Of a DNA stretch of 64,000 bases, positions 16,999-26,325 are shown in pieces. The notes under the pieces were generated by a model, which worked only from the letters and a program-made list of their open reading frames with translations, was not told the DNA's origin and searched no databases. The first letter of the stretch is position 1. Every line of letters starts with the position of its first letter. Both the position numbers and the translations under genes were made by a program. The stretch comes from Paenibacillus sp. GSMTC-2017 (GTDB lineage Bacteria; Bacillota; Bacilli; Paenibacillales; Paenibacillaceae). The stretch is from positions 930,001-994,000 of the forward strand of contig NZ_JAECMT010000002.1 in NCBI RefSeq assembly GCF_016019935.1, given 5' to 3'.

Positions 16999-17072
16999 TG
17001 GTGGAGCTACGCGGAATCGAACCGCGGACTGATCGCTGCCAGCGACCTGTTTTCCCCCTAAACTATAGCCCC
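16999..17072 (-). tRNA. tRNA-Ala (anticodon GGC)
   Basis: 74 bases with encoded CCA. Acceptor GGGGCTA/TAGCTCC includes the G3-U70 wobble that marks alanine tRNAs. D arm GTTT-AGGGGGA-AAAC, anticodon arm GGTCG-CTGGCAG-CGATC (GGC), and T arm CGCGG-TTCGATT-CCGCG all pair. This is the intact copy; two decayed relatives lie at 6.5 and 11.1 kb. Confidence 0.9.
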
Positions 17073-17269
17073 AAATTACAACTCACTAGAACATAACATG
17101 CGAGGAAAAGAGTGTCAATTGATGCGTAGTATCTAAGTTGCGAATATTCTCTTCATCATCTCAGTTTATCGTTAATTGTCACTCTACTCTGCTCACATGA
17201 ACTATCTATTACAATTGTATGCTTCAAATGGCATTAGGTGAACCAACACGCTATTCGCATCTCACCCTC

Positions 17270-17752
17270 TTAACCCTTCTCCCCGCTCCCATTAATCGCA
17301 TCCTTGGACAACAAGTTATTCAGTTCCTTCATAAACATGTCGATGTCCTTGAACTGACGATATACAGAAGCGAAGCGCACATAAGCGACTTCATCAACTG
17401 GGTATAGCTGGCTCATTACGATGCCGCCGATCTCGCTACTGTCTACTTCGGCGACTGCTGTTGTACGAAGCTCTTTCTCAACCTCAGAGACGATAACTTC
17501 AAGTCTTTCCACAGGAACGGGACGTTTCTCACATGCCCGAATTAGTCCGCGTAATATTTTGTCACGGCTGAACTCTTCCCTGCTGCCATCCTTCTTAATT
17601 ACGATTAGAGGTGTCTCCTCAATCATCTCAAACGTTGTAAATCTTCGGTTGCACTTCTCACATTCCCTGCGGCGGCGAATGGATTTGTTTTCGTTAGCTG
17701 GTCTTGAATCCAGCACTTTTGTCCCTGCAAAATCGCAATATGGGCATTTCAT
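17270..17752 (-). CDS. nrdR: Transcriptional repressor NrdR
   Basis: 160 residues, the usual family length. An N-terminal zinc ribbon (MKCPYC near 1-6 and [12 protein letters not shown] near 35-45) binds NrdR boxes in ribonucleotide reductase promoters. A central ATP-cone domain (about residues 48-138; [16 protein letters not shown]) senses ATP/dATP. The protein represses class I-III nrd genes when dATP is high. It follows coaE and the lytic transglycosylase on the same strand, as often seen in Bacillales, but the plus-strand SASP gene separates it, so it must have its own promoter. Confidence 0.97.
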   Translation of the reverse strand: MKCPYCDFAGTKVLDSRPANENKSIRRRRECEKCNRRFTTFEMIEETPLIVIKKDGSREEFSRDKILRGLIRACEKRPVPVERLEVIVSEVEKELRTTAVAEVDSSEIGGIVMSQLYPVDEVAYVRFASVYRQFKDIDMFMKELNNLLSKDAINGSGEKG

Positions 17753-17878
17753 AAGGGCATCCTCCCTTCCTTTACTTTAATTGTTTTTGCTTTTTCAAAA
17801 AAATACCATACGTTTCCTGTAATGAACTTTGGAATTTCGCACATAATACATTTACCAACCGCGAGGAGGTGAACATAC

Positions 17879-18091
17879 ATGAGCAACCGCAGCAGCAACC
17901 AATTGGTAGTTCCTCAAGCATCTGCCGCTCTAGACCAACTGAAATATGAAGTTGCACAAGAGCTAGGCATTGCGCTTTCACAAGATGGATACTACGGTAA
18001 CCTTACAACGAGAGAAGCAGGCTCCATCGGAGGTAGCATCACTCGTCGTCTAGTACAAATTGCAGAGCAATCACTTGCAGGTCACAAATAA
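17879..18091 (+). CDS. Alpha/beta-type small acid-soluble spore protein
   Basis: 70 residues, a complete family match. It contains the GPR protease recognition region KYEVAQELGI (about 22-31) and the DNA-binding signature YGNLTTREAGSIGGSITRRLV (split here as about residues 39-48 and 49-59). These proteins coat spore DNA in the forespore and protect it from UV and peroxide. The start has GAGGAGGTG eight bases upstream. CATAATA at 17842-17848 could be a sigma-G -10 element, but the -35 is weak. An imperfect inverted repeat (about 18119-18161) without a T tail follows the gene. Confidence 0.96.
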   Translation: MSNRSSNQLVVPQASAALDQLKYEVAQELGIALSQDGYYGNLTTREAGSIGGSITRRLVQIAEQSLAGHK

Positions 18092-18183
18092 TGATTCATT
18101 TGTATGAATAACAGAATGCTTTGGAGTGGCTCGTCCAGAAGTGACGACCCTCCAAGGCTTCGTTGTATGTTCTAAGTTATCGG

Positions 18184-18753
18184 TTAAAATGTAGGATATA
18201 ATTCCTTGTACTTATTATAATAATAAATAACCCGTTGTACATAGTGGCGAGTCTCGCCAAAAGGAATATCTTTCACTGCATTCATCTTCCCATTCCAACT
18301 ACCAGAGTCGAGCCACTTTCTCACATTACCAGGGCCAGCATTATAGGCCGCCACCGCTGCAACTACATTTTGGTCAAATTGCTTATGCAATGCACCTAAA
18401 TACCACGTTCCAACTTCAATACTTACATCTGCCCGGTGACGAAGTATGTCATCGTCAACAGCTTCGAAACCAGCCTTCTGCACGACCCAATCCGCCGTTG
18501 TAGGCATAAGTTGCATTAATCCAAGTGCACCTTTTTTTGATTCTCTGCCTGTTTCGTAATTAGACTCTGCTCTAATTATAGCTGCCACAAGATGAGGTTC
18601 AATGCCATAATTTGAAGCGCTTGCTCGAATGTCATCTTTATAATGTATGGGATACATAAAAGAGGCAAGCCAATCGGATTTCAGAAATAAAATTGATATG
18701 AGTCCCAGCAGCAATAGTAACAAAAATCTTTTTTTCAATAAAATGTTCTTCAT
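18184..18753 (-). CDS. Lytic transglycosylase (SLT family)
   Basis: 189 residues. A single N-terminal membrane anchor or uncleaved signal (residues 8-30) precedes a soluble lytic transglycosylase domain. The catalytic glutamate lies in IIRAESNYE (near residue 63), followed by the family motifs ALGLMQLMP (near 77-85) and AAVAAYNAGPGNVRKW (near 134-149). It cleaves peptidoglycan glycan strands to 1,6-anhydro products outside the membrane. The start overlaps the coaE stop (ATGA), so the two are co-translated. Similar genes beside coaE are usual in Bacillales. Confidence 0.92.
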   Translation of the reverse strand: MKNILLKKRFLLLLLLGLISILFLKSDWLASFMYPIHYKDDIRASASNYGIEPHLVAAIIRAESNYETGRESKKGALGLMQLMPTTADWVVQKAGFEAVDDDILRHRADVSIEVGTWYLGALHKQFDQNVVAAVAAYNAGPGNVRKWLDSGSWNGKMNAVKDIPFGETRHYVQRVIYYYNKYKELYPTF

Positions 18754-19352
18754 GGTCGTTCCCTAACCTGACTTTCCCAAAATTGCAGCACTTGCTTCTT
18801 CGTGTCATCAAGTGATCCACTGTTGTCAATGATCCAGTTGCCTCGTTTGCGCTTCTCTTCAATATCAAGTTGAAGAGATACCCGTCGCTTTGCTTCCTCT
18901 TGCGTCATTCCATTACGTTTCATTAATCGTTCAATTTGAAGCTTTGCAGGCACATATACAACTAAAATGCCTTCGTACAAATGTTCTTGCTTCGTCTCAA
19001 ATAGTAATGGCACGTCACCTACGACCAACTGCTTCGGATCTTGCTCCGCATATCTATGTATTCTCTCTTGCATACGCTTCCTAATTGCAGGATGTGTAAT
19101 CGCTTCAAGGTCGCGCAAAGCATTGGCATCTTTAAATACGATAGCACCCAGTGCTGAGCGATTAAGTGATCCATCTTCCTGTAATAGAGCTTGTCCAAAC
19201 AGAGAGGCGATCGCCTCAAGTGCCGGTTCTCCGGGAAGGACGATCTCTCTTGCAACTGCATCAGCATCTACGACTTTAGCACCTAAATCAATAAGCATTT
19301 CACTAACAGTGCTTTTGCCGCTGGCGATACCACCGGTCAAACCAATGATCAT
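18750..19352 (-). CDS. coaE: Dephospho-CoA kinase
   Basis: 200 residues from the ATG at 19352 (GGAGGTGA five bases upstream). Opens MIIGLTGGIASGKST, the P-loop, and continues with VVDADAVARE for substrate binding and the lid motif RRVSLQLD. It phosphorylates the 3'-OH of dephospho-CoA in the last step of CoA synthesis. It sits between ytaF and the transglycosylase gene in a tight minus-strand operon that also includes mutM and polA upstream. Confidence 0.96.
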   Translation of the reverse strand: MIIGLTGGIASGKSTVSEMLIDLGAKVVDADAVAREIVLPGEPALEAIASLFGQALLQEDGSLNRSALGAIVFKDANALRDLEAITHPAIRKRMQERIHRYAEQDPKQLVVGDVPLLFETKQEHLYEGILVVYVPAKLQIERLMKRNGMTQEEAKRRVSLQLDIEEKRKRGNWIIDNSGSLDDTKKQVLQFWESQVRERP

Positions 19353-19367
19353 AGGTTTCACCTCCAA

Positions 19368-20105
19368 TTATAACAACTTCATAATACCCATCATAATTAA
19401 TAATATACCTGGAAGGAACGACAACGCCTGCATTCCTCGCTTCGCTGCAAATCGAAACCCTAACGATGTGCCGCTTACTAAAAATAAAGCGCTAGATAAC
19501 GCGATCACTACAGCCGTTATTAAAGAAGGCAGCCCAAGCAATGCTGCGCCTAAACCTGCGCCGAGTGCATCAAGTGATAAAGCGACACCGAGCATGATAG
19601 CTTCGGAAGCCGAAATGATGCCTGATCTGTCTACGTCTGCCGCTTGCGGTGTACGTAAAATTTGAATAACTAACCCGAGACGCTTAAGTTCTAATAAAAT
19701 AACAGGAGTCGCTTGAGTAGGCGTATCCGCAGAGACCGTTGCATGACAGTTTAAATCCTGTACATCAGCGTTCGATAGCTGTGCATTTCTATGCTGCTCT
19801 ATTTCGATCTCTGATTCTGCTTCGTCATTTCCTCTGCTTCTCATAAGCTGTAATAACGCCCAGCAACCTATTACAATCAAGATCAGTGCCCCAATGAGCT
19901 TTGCTGCTGATTCCGAAATAAATCCACTAAGCCATCCACCTGCTTGCATCGACAGCCAGATAATAAAACCTGAACAACAAGCGATAATAAATACAGATAA
20001 GAACGGAATCCGAATTTTTCTTAAACCGTAGGTCACGCCAACTCCGAATCCATCCAGACTAACGGCAAAGGCAAGCACGACCATCGATACCATATGTGCA
20101 GTCAA
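19368..20105 (-). CDS. ytaF: Sporulation membrane protein YtaF (MntP-like fold)
   Basis: About 245 residues with six predicted membrane segments in two related halves; each half opens with an AxSLDxxGxG motif (AVSLDGFGVG, near 15, and ALSLDALGAG, near 180). A charged loop of about 80 residues lies between them. The repeat motif is that of the YtaF/MntP family. In B. subtilis YtaF is a sporulation protein of unclear function, and the gene lies between mutM and coaE as here. The start is uncertain: a TTG at 20105 has GGAGG nine bases upstream, a TTG at 20111 is too close to it, and an ATG lies at 20093. Confidence 0.9.
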   Translation of the reverse strand: MTAHMVSMVVLAFAVSLDGFGVGVTYGLRKIRIPFLSVFIIACCSGFIIWLSMQAGGWLSGFISESAAKLIGALILIVIGCWALLQLMRSRGNDEAESEIEIEQHRNAQLSNADVQDLNCHATVSADTPTQATPVILLELKRLGLVIQILRTPQAADVDRSGIISASEAIMLGVALSLDALGAGLGAALLGLPSLITAVVIALSSALFLVSGTSLGFRFAAKRGMQALSFLPGILLIMMGIMKLL

Positions 20106-20248
20106 CCCCAAGCTCCTCCCCGCATAACAGATGCCGGCTCACGTTAGGTGCCGATGTTTGAGGGCATCTGCCTATCGTTCGTACCATCATCATATGCGGG
20201 GGTAGAACTGAGGTGCACATTCGTTACGATTTGGAACTGCAATTAATG

Positions 20249-21088
20249 CTACTTAGCCAACTTATTGGGCTGACACTTTTTACAAATATGTGTCCCTCTG
20301 CCGCCTACAACATACTTCTCAATAGGGTTTCCGCAGCTTGGACATGGTTCATTTTTCCTGCCATAGACATTAAATTGATGCTGGAACATCCCCATCTCGC
20401 CCTGTCCATTGACAAATGACTTGATAGACGAGCCTCCCGCTTCAACTGCTCGTCCCAACGTATGGCGGATAGCTTCATACAGCTTAGTCCACTCAGCAGG
20501 GCGCATGCTGTTAGGTGTGCGTTCAGGATGTATCTGCGCCATAAATAATGCTTCATCAACGTAAATATTGCCGAGCCCAACGATCAGCTCCTGATTTAAC
20601 AATATCGGCTTAATACTTGTTGTACGTTTCTCCAGCTTTTCACGAAGCACCTTCGCCGTAAACTCAGGTTCAAGCGGTTCAATACCAAGTTTGTTCAGAG
20701 GAGGCAACAATAAATCCTCACCCGTCTTGAACAAATGCATCGTACCAAATTGACGTACATCCTTGTACCTTAAATCAGTACCATCGTCGAAGTGGAACAG
20801 GACATGGTTATGTTTCTCCACCGGATCATCCGATGCAAAAACGCCATAACGACCTTCCATCCGAAGATGAGACACAAGCACAAGTCCATCCAAAATAATA
20901 CGAAGAAATTTCCCACGTCTCTCAACCGTCTGTATCGTATGACCAACAAGCGCATCTGCAAACTGTTCTGGTTCAGATGGCTTCATTATAATTCTAGGAA
21001 GCTTAACCGTGACGGAACTAATCCGTTTGCCAGCTACAAGTTCGATTAATGTTCGTTTTACCGTTTCTACCTCTGGTAGTTCAGGCAT
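20249..21088 (-). CDS. mutM: Formamidopyrimidine-DNA glycosylase (Fpg/MutM)
   Basis: 279 residues. The mature N-terminus PELPEVETV holds the catalytic proline and E2/E5. Lysine of the HTH-preceding loop, the GLGNIYVDEALF helix-two-turn-helix (near 168-180) and the C-terminal zinc finger (CPSCGNPIEKYVVGGRGTHICKKC, first part CPSC near 247 and CKKC near 270) are all present. It removes 8-oxoguanine and FaPy lesions and cleaves the AP site by beta,delta-elimination. It lies directly downstream of polA, a conserved repair pairing in Bacillales, with a hairpin in between. Confidence 0.97.
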   Translation of the reverse strand: MPELPEVETVKRTLIELVAGKRISSVTVKLPRIIMKPSEPEQFADALVGHTIQTVERRGKFLRIILDGLVLVSHLRMEGRYGVFASDDPVEKHNHVLFHFDDGTDLRYKDVRQFGTMHLFKTGEDLLLPPLNKLGIEPLEPEFTAKVLREKLEKRTTSIKPILLNQELIVGLGNIYVDEALFMAQIHPERTPNSMRPAEWTKLYEAIRHTLGRAVEAGGSSIKSFVNGQGEMGMFQHQFNVYGRKNEPCPSCGNPIEKYVVGGRGTHICKKCQPNKLAK

Positions 21089-21116
21089 GTCTACTCACCT
21101 CAACACCCATTATACT

Positions 21117-21142
21117 TCAAAAGGGGCGATTTCGCCCCCTTT
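21117..21142 (-). terminator. Hairpin between polA and mutM
   Basis: AAAGGGGGCGA and TCGCCCCTTTT pair with one bulged G; the 3' side ends in T4. It may attenuate read-through from polA into mutM. Confidence 0.6.
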
Positions 21143-21147
21143 AAGCC

Positions 21148-23838
21148 TTATTTCGCCTCATACCAATTATCTCCGAAGCTAACGTCTGCCTTAAGCGGCA
21201 CATCAAGCTTCAGCGCACCTGACATCACTTCTGGAACTAACGTCTTCATCAGTTCAAGCTCATCTGCTGGAACTTCGAACACCAGCTCATCATGCACCTG
21301 AAGCAACATGCGGCTCTTAAGTCCACGTGTACGTAACGCTTCATCCATTTGAACCATTGCGAGTTTAATGATGTCTGCCGCAGTTCCTTGAATTGGTGTA
21401 TTCATAGCTGTACGTTCCGCAAATGAACGAAGATTAAAGTTTGATGCTTTAATCTCAGGCAAGTAACGACGACGATCTAGCAAAGTCGTAACGTAGCCGT
21501 CACTCTTCGCTTGGGCTACAATATCGTCCATGTACTTGCGGACGCCTTTGAATACATTGAAATATTGCTCGATAAATTGTGCTGCCTCTTTACGTGTGAT
21601 ACCAAGATTTTGTGAAAGACCGAAATCACTGATACCATACACGATTCCGAAGTTAACCGCTTTAGCGGAACGTCTCATGTTGCTGTCCACTTGATCAGCA
21701 GTAACACCAAATACGTCCATCGCTGTTTTCGTATGAATGTCCATATCGTTAATGAACGCTTCCTTCAAGTTCTCGTCACCTGAAATATGAGCTAGTACAC
21801 GAAGCTCGATCTGCGAATAGTCAGCTGCTAATATCGACCAGCCTGGCTCAGATGGAACAAACGCCTTACGAATTTGTCTTCCTTCTTCCAAACGAATCGG
21901 AATGTTTTGCAAGTTCGGGAACTGGCTGCTAAGTCTGCCTGTTGCAGCTATCGTTTGGCGATAATAAGTGTGAATTTTACCCGTTTCCTTACGTATCTCC
22001 TTGAGCAAACCTTCTACATAAGTAGATTGAAGTTTGGACAGTTGACGGAAGTGAAGAATAAGCGGGATGATGTCGTGGTAAGGTGCAAGCTCCTCAAGTA
22101 CCTCAGCATCCGTCGAATAACCGGTTTTCGTCTTTTTCTTAGCTGGCAGTCCAAGCTTCTCGAACAATATTTCACCTAGCTGCTTCGGAGAACCAATGTT
22201 GAACTCTTGCCCCGCAAGCGTATGAATTTCGCTCATAATAACGGTTAGTTGAGATTCGAGACTTTTCCCAAGCGTCTCAAGCTCCTCATTCCTTACGAGA
22301 ATCCCTTGATGTTCCATCCCTGCAAGTACACGAGAAAGCGGCTGCTCCAGCTCAAAATAAAGCTTATCCATTCCCGTCTCAGAAAGTTTCTCTGTAATGA
22401 TCGGAAGCAATTGTCTAACTGCATCGCCTTTTAATGCTAGATGACGATACAGCACATCGTTGTCCGGCACTTTGAACTTGGCACCTTTGCCATATACGGA
22501 TTCATCCGACGGCAATCCATATAAGCCATTGCGATCATAGATAGCACTTAGTGACAATGCACTCTCAGTCGGATCAAGTAAATATGCTCCAAGCTGAACA
22601 TCAATAGCCGATCCTCCGAGAGTAATTCCTGACCATCGTAATGCTAGTTCAGCTTTGTGCAGATCGAAGCCATATTTCGGTTTGTCTTCTGCTGCAAGCC
22701 AAATTCTCAGCTTCTCAGCAAGTGGTGCTTGGACTGCTTCATATGGCAGTACATACACTTTATCTTCAACTGCAATCGATAATCCGATAAGCTCTGCATG
22801 ATGCGGATTTTCTCCGATTGCTTCTATGTATAGGCCATGCTTGTCTGAGGACTCTAACTTATTTACTAACGCTTCAACTAACTGGGCGTCACTCTCTGCA
22901 TCAATGACTGTAATCTCAAGTTCAGCAGCGGCTGCTTTAGCTTCCGTTTCTGTAGCTCCGCTCGCTTCAGCACTTAAACCCAGTCTCTCCATCAACGACT
23001 TAAATTCTAGCTTGCTGAACGCTTCCCCAAGCTTCTCGTTATCAAAGCCATTATAGCGAAGCTCCTCTGTGTCCCGCTCCAAAGGTACTTCACGGAAAAT
23101 CGTAGCTAGCTTCTTACTCATGACAGCATCATCGCGATGATTTTCTAGATTTTCTTTCATCTTGCCCTTCAGCTTGTCCAAATTATCTAACACATTCTCC
23201 ACAGAGCTATATTCATGAAGTAGTTTAAGACCTGTCTTTTCACCTATACCAGGCACACCCGGAATGTTATCCGATGTATCTCCCATAAGGCCTTTAAGAT
23301 CAATAATTTGCAGCGGTACAAGCCCGTATTTTTCTTGAATCGACTCCGGAGTATAGAGATCTACTTCACTTACACCTTTACGAGTAACAGCCACTGTAAC
23401 GCCTTCTGATGAAAGCTGCAACATATCTTTATCGCCCGTTACGACGATCGTCTTCACGCCTTTTTCATCTGCTTGCTTCGTAAGTGTTCCAATAATATCG
23501 TCTGCCTCATAACCCGACAACTCGAACTGTGCGATGCCAAACGATGTAATCAGCTCTTTTAATACTGGGAACTGCTCAGACAATTCTGGCGGTGTCTTTT
23601 GTCTGCCGCCTTTATATTCACTATATCCCTCATGTCTAAACGTAATTTTGCCTGCGTCAAATGCAACAAGCACATGTGTTGGTTTATGTTCTTCGAGTAG
23701 CTTTAATAGCATCGTCGTAAAACCAAATATCGCGTTTGTATGTTGCCCTTTTGAATTCGTCAGTGGCGGCATTGCAAAAAACGCCCTGTACGCTATACTA
23801 TTTCCGTCGATTAACATCCATTTATCCATAGAATTCAT
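21148..23838 (-). CDS. polA: DNA polymerase I
   Basis: 896 residues from the ATG at 23838; a TTG at 23859 also opens the frame. Domains: 5'-3' exonuclease (about 1-290; LIDGNSIAYRAFFA, VVTGDKDMLQL, GLMGDTSDNIPGVPGIGEKT), a 3'-5' exonuclease-like domain (about 310-470), and family A polymerase (about 480-896). The polymerase motifs are intact: A (AADYSQIELRVLAHIS), B (RRSAKAVNFGIVYG) and C (LLQVHDELVFE). In the proofreading domain the usual D-x-E of motif I (as in FDTET) is absent (LYIEAIG here), so proofreading is probably lost, as in Bst polymerase. Role: Okazaki fragment processing and repair. Confidence 0.97.
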   Translation of the reverse strand: MNSMDKWMLIDGNSIAYRAFFAMPPLTNSKGQHTNAIFGFTTMLLKLLEEHKPTHVLVAFDAGKITFRHEGYSEYKGGRQKTPPELSEQFPVLKELITSFGIAQFELSGYEADDIIGTLTKQADEKGVKTIVVTGDKDMLQLSSEGVTVAVTRKGVSEVDLYTPESIQEKYGLVPLQIIDLKGLMGDTSDNIPGVPGIGEKTGLKLLHEYSSVENVLDNLDKLKGKMKENLENHRDDAVMSKKLATIFREVPLERDTEELRYNGFDNEKLGEAFSKLEFKSLMERLGLSAEASGATETEAKAAAAELEITVIDAESDAQLVEALVNKLESSDKHGLYIEAIGENPHHAELIGLSIAVEDKVYVLPYEAVQAPLAEKLRIWLAAEDKPKYGFDLHKAELALRWSGITLGGSAIDVQLGAYLLDPTESALSLSAIYDRNGLYGLPSDESVYGKGAKFKVPDNDVLYRHLALKGDAVRQLLPIITEKLSETGMDKLYFELEQPLSRVLAGMEHQGILVRNEELETLGKSLESQLTVIMSEIHTLAGQEFNIGSPKQLGEILFEKLGLPAKKKTKTGYSTDAEVLEELAPYHDIIPLILHFRQLSKLQSTYVEGLLKEIRKETGKIHTYYRQTIAATGRLSSQFPNLQNIPIRLEEGRQIRKAFVPSEPGWSILAADYSQIELRVLAHISGDENLKEAFINDMDIHTKTAMDVFGVTADQVDSNMRRSAKAVNFGIVYGISDFGLSQNLGITRKEAAQFIEQYFNVFKGVRKYMDDIVAQAKSDGYVTTLLDRRRYLPEIKASNFNLRSFAERTAMNTPIQGTAADIIKLAMVQMDEALRTRGLKSRMLLQVHDELVFEVPADELELMKTLVPEVMSGALKLDVPLKADVSFGDNWYEAK

Positions 23839-23881
23839 TAGCACCTCACTTGAGTACAATACTATCTCTTATCATACCACA

Positions 23882-23935
23882 AAATGGGCTTTCCCCAACC
23901 ATCTGAACTAACGTCAGATGCGGGAAAAGCCCATT
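23882..23935 (-). terminator. Intrinsic terminator after phoU
   Basis: A nested hairpin: an outer stem AATGGGCTTTTCCC with GGGGAAAGCCCATT, and an inner stem TCTGA/TCAGA, followed by TTTG on the minus strand. It ends the pst-phoU operon before polA. Confidence 0.75.
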
Positions 23936-23941
23936 GTTCGT

Positions 23942-24604
23942 TTAAGCATTTAGATCTGGTCTGCTGCCAGTAACAAGGTATACGACGCTTTCACCAATAT
24001 TCGTTGCATGATCACCGAAACGTTCCAAGTAACGTCCCACAAAACTTAGCAGTTGAGCTTGTGCGATATTGCGTGGATTTTCCATCATTAGCATCATTAG
24101 TTCACGAGTAATTTGACCGTAAAGGGCATCTACCTGATCATCATCTTTAGCCATCTTGTAGGCCAAGTCAACATTTTCATGGATAAAGGACTGAATCGAT
24201 TCATACGTCATCGTCTGAATAATCTCTGCCATCCGCGGCAAGTCAATTAGCGGCTTAATTAGTGACTGGCCTTCAAGTCTCAGCACGACCTTAGCAATAT
24301 CAACCGACTGATCGCCCATTCTCTCCAAATCACTTGCGATACGGAATGCAGATAAAATTCTGCGCAAATCTTTGGCGACTGGCTGCTGCGTTGCAATTAG
24401 TCTTGCGCCCAGCTCCATAATTTTTTCTTCCATGCCGTTTAACTTCGGATCTTCTTCAATAATAATACGTGCCTTATTTACATCTACATCCTTTAAAGCA
24501 GCCATCGCTTCAACAAGTGCATGTTCTACGAAATTACCCATTTCTACAAGAAGATTATGAAGTTGCTCCAAGCCATGATCGAATTCTTTCCGTTTCGTCA
24601 TCAT
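23942..24604 (-). CDS. phoU: Phosphate-transport regulator PhoU
   Basis: 220 residues forming two PhoU three-helix repeats (about 10-110 and 120-215). The metal-binding signatures are visible: ASDLERMGDQSVDIA (near 90-104) and GRYLERFGDHATNIGE (near 190-205), each with the E-x3-D pattern. PhoU damps PhoR-dependent signalling according to Pst transporter activity. It is the last gene of pstSCAB-phoU. A double ATG at the start leaves one codon of uncertainty. Confidence 0.96.
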   Translation of the reverse strand: MMTKRKEFDHGLEQLHNLLVEMGNFVEHALVEAMAALKDVDVNKARIIIEEDPKLNGMEEKIMELGARLIATQQPVAKDLRRILSAFRIASDLERMGDQSVDIAKVVLRLEGQSLIKPLIDLPRMAEIIQTMTYESIQSFIHENVDLAYKMAKDDDQVDALYGQITRELMMLMMENPRNIAQAQLLSFVGRYLERFGDHATNIGESVVYLVTGSRPDLNA

Positions 24605-24670
24605 CTAAAATGCCCCCCATTTAGTTGAACTTATGCTACTATGCAAGCCAATTAATCCGAAGTTATCGAA

Positions 24671-25426
24671 TTATCCGAAACGGCCGCTAATATAATCCTC
24701 TGTGCGCTGGTCTGTTGGGTTAGAGAACAACTTCTCTGTTTCGGAATATTCAACGACTTCACCATTTAAGAAAAATACCGTCTGGTTCGATACGCGGGCT
24801 GCTTGATGCATGTTATGAGTAACCATCACGATTGTGTAGCGGTCTTTAAGCTCTTGAGCTAGTTCTTCAATCTTCAACGTAGAAATTGGATCAAGGGCAG
24901 ATGTTGCTTCATCCATCAGCAATATATCTGGGCCCACTGCAAGTGCGCGAGCGATACAAAGTCGTTGTTGTTGACCACCAGAAATACTGAATGCGGAACG
25001 TTTCAAGTGATCTTTTACCTCGTTCCAAAGTGCAGCTGATTTCAAGCTCGTTTCTACAATTTCATCTAGTTCCTTTTTGTTTGTAATACCATGAAGTCTT
25101 GGGCCATAAGCCACATTGTCGTAGATAGATTTCGGGAAAGGATTAGGCTGCTGGAACACCATGCCGACCTTTTTACGCAACGTCTCTACATCCACTTCAT
25201 TCGAATAAATATCCGTACCGCTGATCGATAAGCTACCTTCAATACGTGTGCCTGGAATCATATCGTTCATTCGGTTTAATGTACGAAGCAATGTGGACTT
25301 CCCACAACCAGATGGTCCGATGAAAGCTGTAATTGCTTTCTCTGGTATCGTTAACGTGACATCCTTCAGCGCATGGAACGTTCCGTAAAATAAATTCAGG
25401 TCTTTAATATTAATAAATGGTTGCAT
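24671..25426 (-). CDS. pstB: Phosphate ABC transporter ATP-binding protein PstB
   Basis: 251 residues from the ATG at 25426 with GGAGGG six bases upstream; the frame extends upstream but overlaps the end of pstA only as non-coding sequence. Walker [10 protein letters not shown] (near 37-45), Q-loop [21 protein letters not shown], signature [14 protein letters not shown] (near 152-165), Walker [12 protein letters not shown] and the H-loop VTHNMHQA are complete. It powers high-affinity phosphate import with PstC/PstA. Confidence 0.97.
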   Translation of the reverse strand: MQPFINIKDLNLFYGTFHALKDVTLTIPEKAITAFIGPSGCGKSTLLRTLNRMNDMIPGTRIEGSLSISGTDIYSNEVDVETLRKKVGMVFQQPNPFPKSIYDNVAYGPRLHGITNKKELDEIVETSLKSAALWNEVKDHLKRSAFSISGGQQQRLCIARALAVGPDILLMDEATSALDPISTLKIEELAQELKDRYTIVMVTHNMHQAARVSNQTVFFLNGEVVEYSETEKLFSNPTDQRTEDYISGRFG

Positions 25427-25448
25427 ATCGTTCCCTCCATCGTCTGGA

Positions 25449-26324
25449 CTACACATTTTTTTGATATTTGTTTCGTAGAAGAATAGCTGAGAAATTCATT
25501 AGTAGTAGTAGCACAAGCAATACGATAATGCCGCTTGCAGCAAGCTCTTTAAATTCTAGTTGCGGTTTCGACAACCAGTTGTATATTTGTATAGGCATTA
25601 CTGTGAAAGAATCCGTTAGTCCATCTGGCAAAAAGGCTACATACGTTAAAGCGCCGATCATAACAAGTGGTGCTGTTTCTCCAATAGCACGTGACATAGC
25701 GAGTATGACGCCCGTCAATATGCCTGAAATTGCGGAAGGTAATACTGATCTAGAAACGGTCTGCCACTTCGTTGCGCCGAGTGCAAATGAAGCGTCTCTT
25801 CTTGACTTTGGTACCGCTCTGATCGCTTCTTGAGCAGAAACGATAATGATTGGAAGAACAAGCAGTGTCATCGTCAATGCACCAGCTATTAAGCTTTTTT
25901 CAAGAGCTAACAATCTAACGAATAATGTTAATCCCAAAATGCCGTAAACGATCGATGGAACGCCTGCTAGTGTACTGATATTAAGCTGTATAAGGCGAGT
26001 AAACCGACCCTTTTTTGCATACTCTTCCAAATAGATCGCTGCTCCAACTCCGAATATAAATGATATAGGAGCCATTAGAAGAAGCATGTAGATTGTACCG
26101 ACTATAGCAGATTTCATACCCGCGGCTGATGCTCTACGTGATGGGAACTCCGTGAATAAACTTGGCTGAAGTCTAGCGATGCCATCTATTATGATGTCAA
26201 TTATTAGTGCACTTAGTGCAACAACACCAACGGAAGTAGCTAATACAAACAAAATATGCAATGTAAAGTCTATCCGTCTGCGACCCGCAATTTGACCACG
26301 ATTTGCGTCTTGAAAAATATTCAT
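25449..26324 (-). CDS. pstA: Phosphate ABC transporter permease PstA
   Basis: 291 residues from the ATG at 26324 (GGAGG nine bases upstream). Six predicted membrane segments, with the cytoplasmic coupling loop [20 protein letters not shown] (near 175-195), the EAA motif that docks on PstB. It forms the membrane channel with PstC. The gene lies two bases below the pstC stop, indicating tight coupling. Confidence 0.96.
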   Translation of the reverse strand: MNIFQDANRGQIAGRRRIDFTLHILFVLATSVGVVALSALIIDIIIDGIARLQPSLFTEFPSRRASAAGMKSAIVGTIYMLLLMAPISFIFGVGAAIYLEEYAKKGRFTRLIQLNISTLAGVPSIVYGILGLTLFVRLLALEKSLIAGALTMTLLVLPIIIVSAQEAIRAVPKSRRDASFALGATKWQTVSRSVLPSAISGILTGVILAMSRAIGETAPLVMIGALTYVAFLPDGLTDSFTVMPIQIYNWLSKPQLEFKELAASGIIVLLVLLLLMNFSAILLRNKYQKNV

Positions 26325-26325
26325 C

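Noticed and set aside
18967..19665. 232-residue plus-strand frame across coaE and ytaF
   Set aside because: It is antisense to two well-conserved genes, spans their junction and lacks a ribosome binding site.
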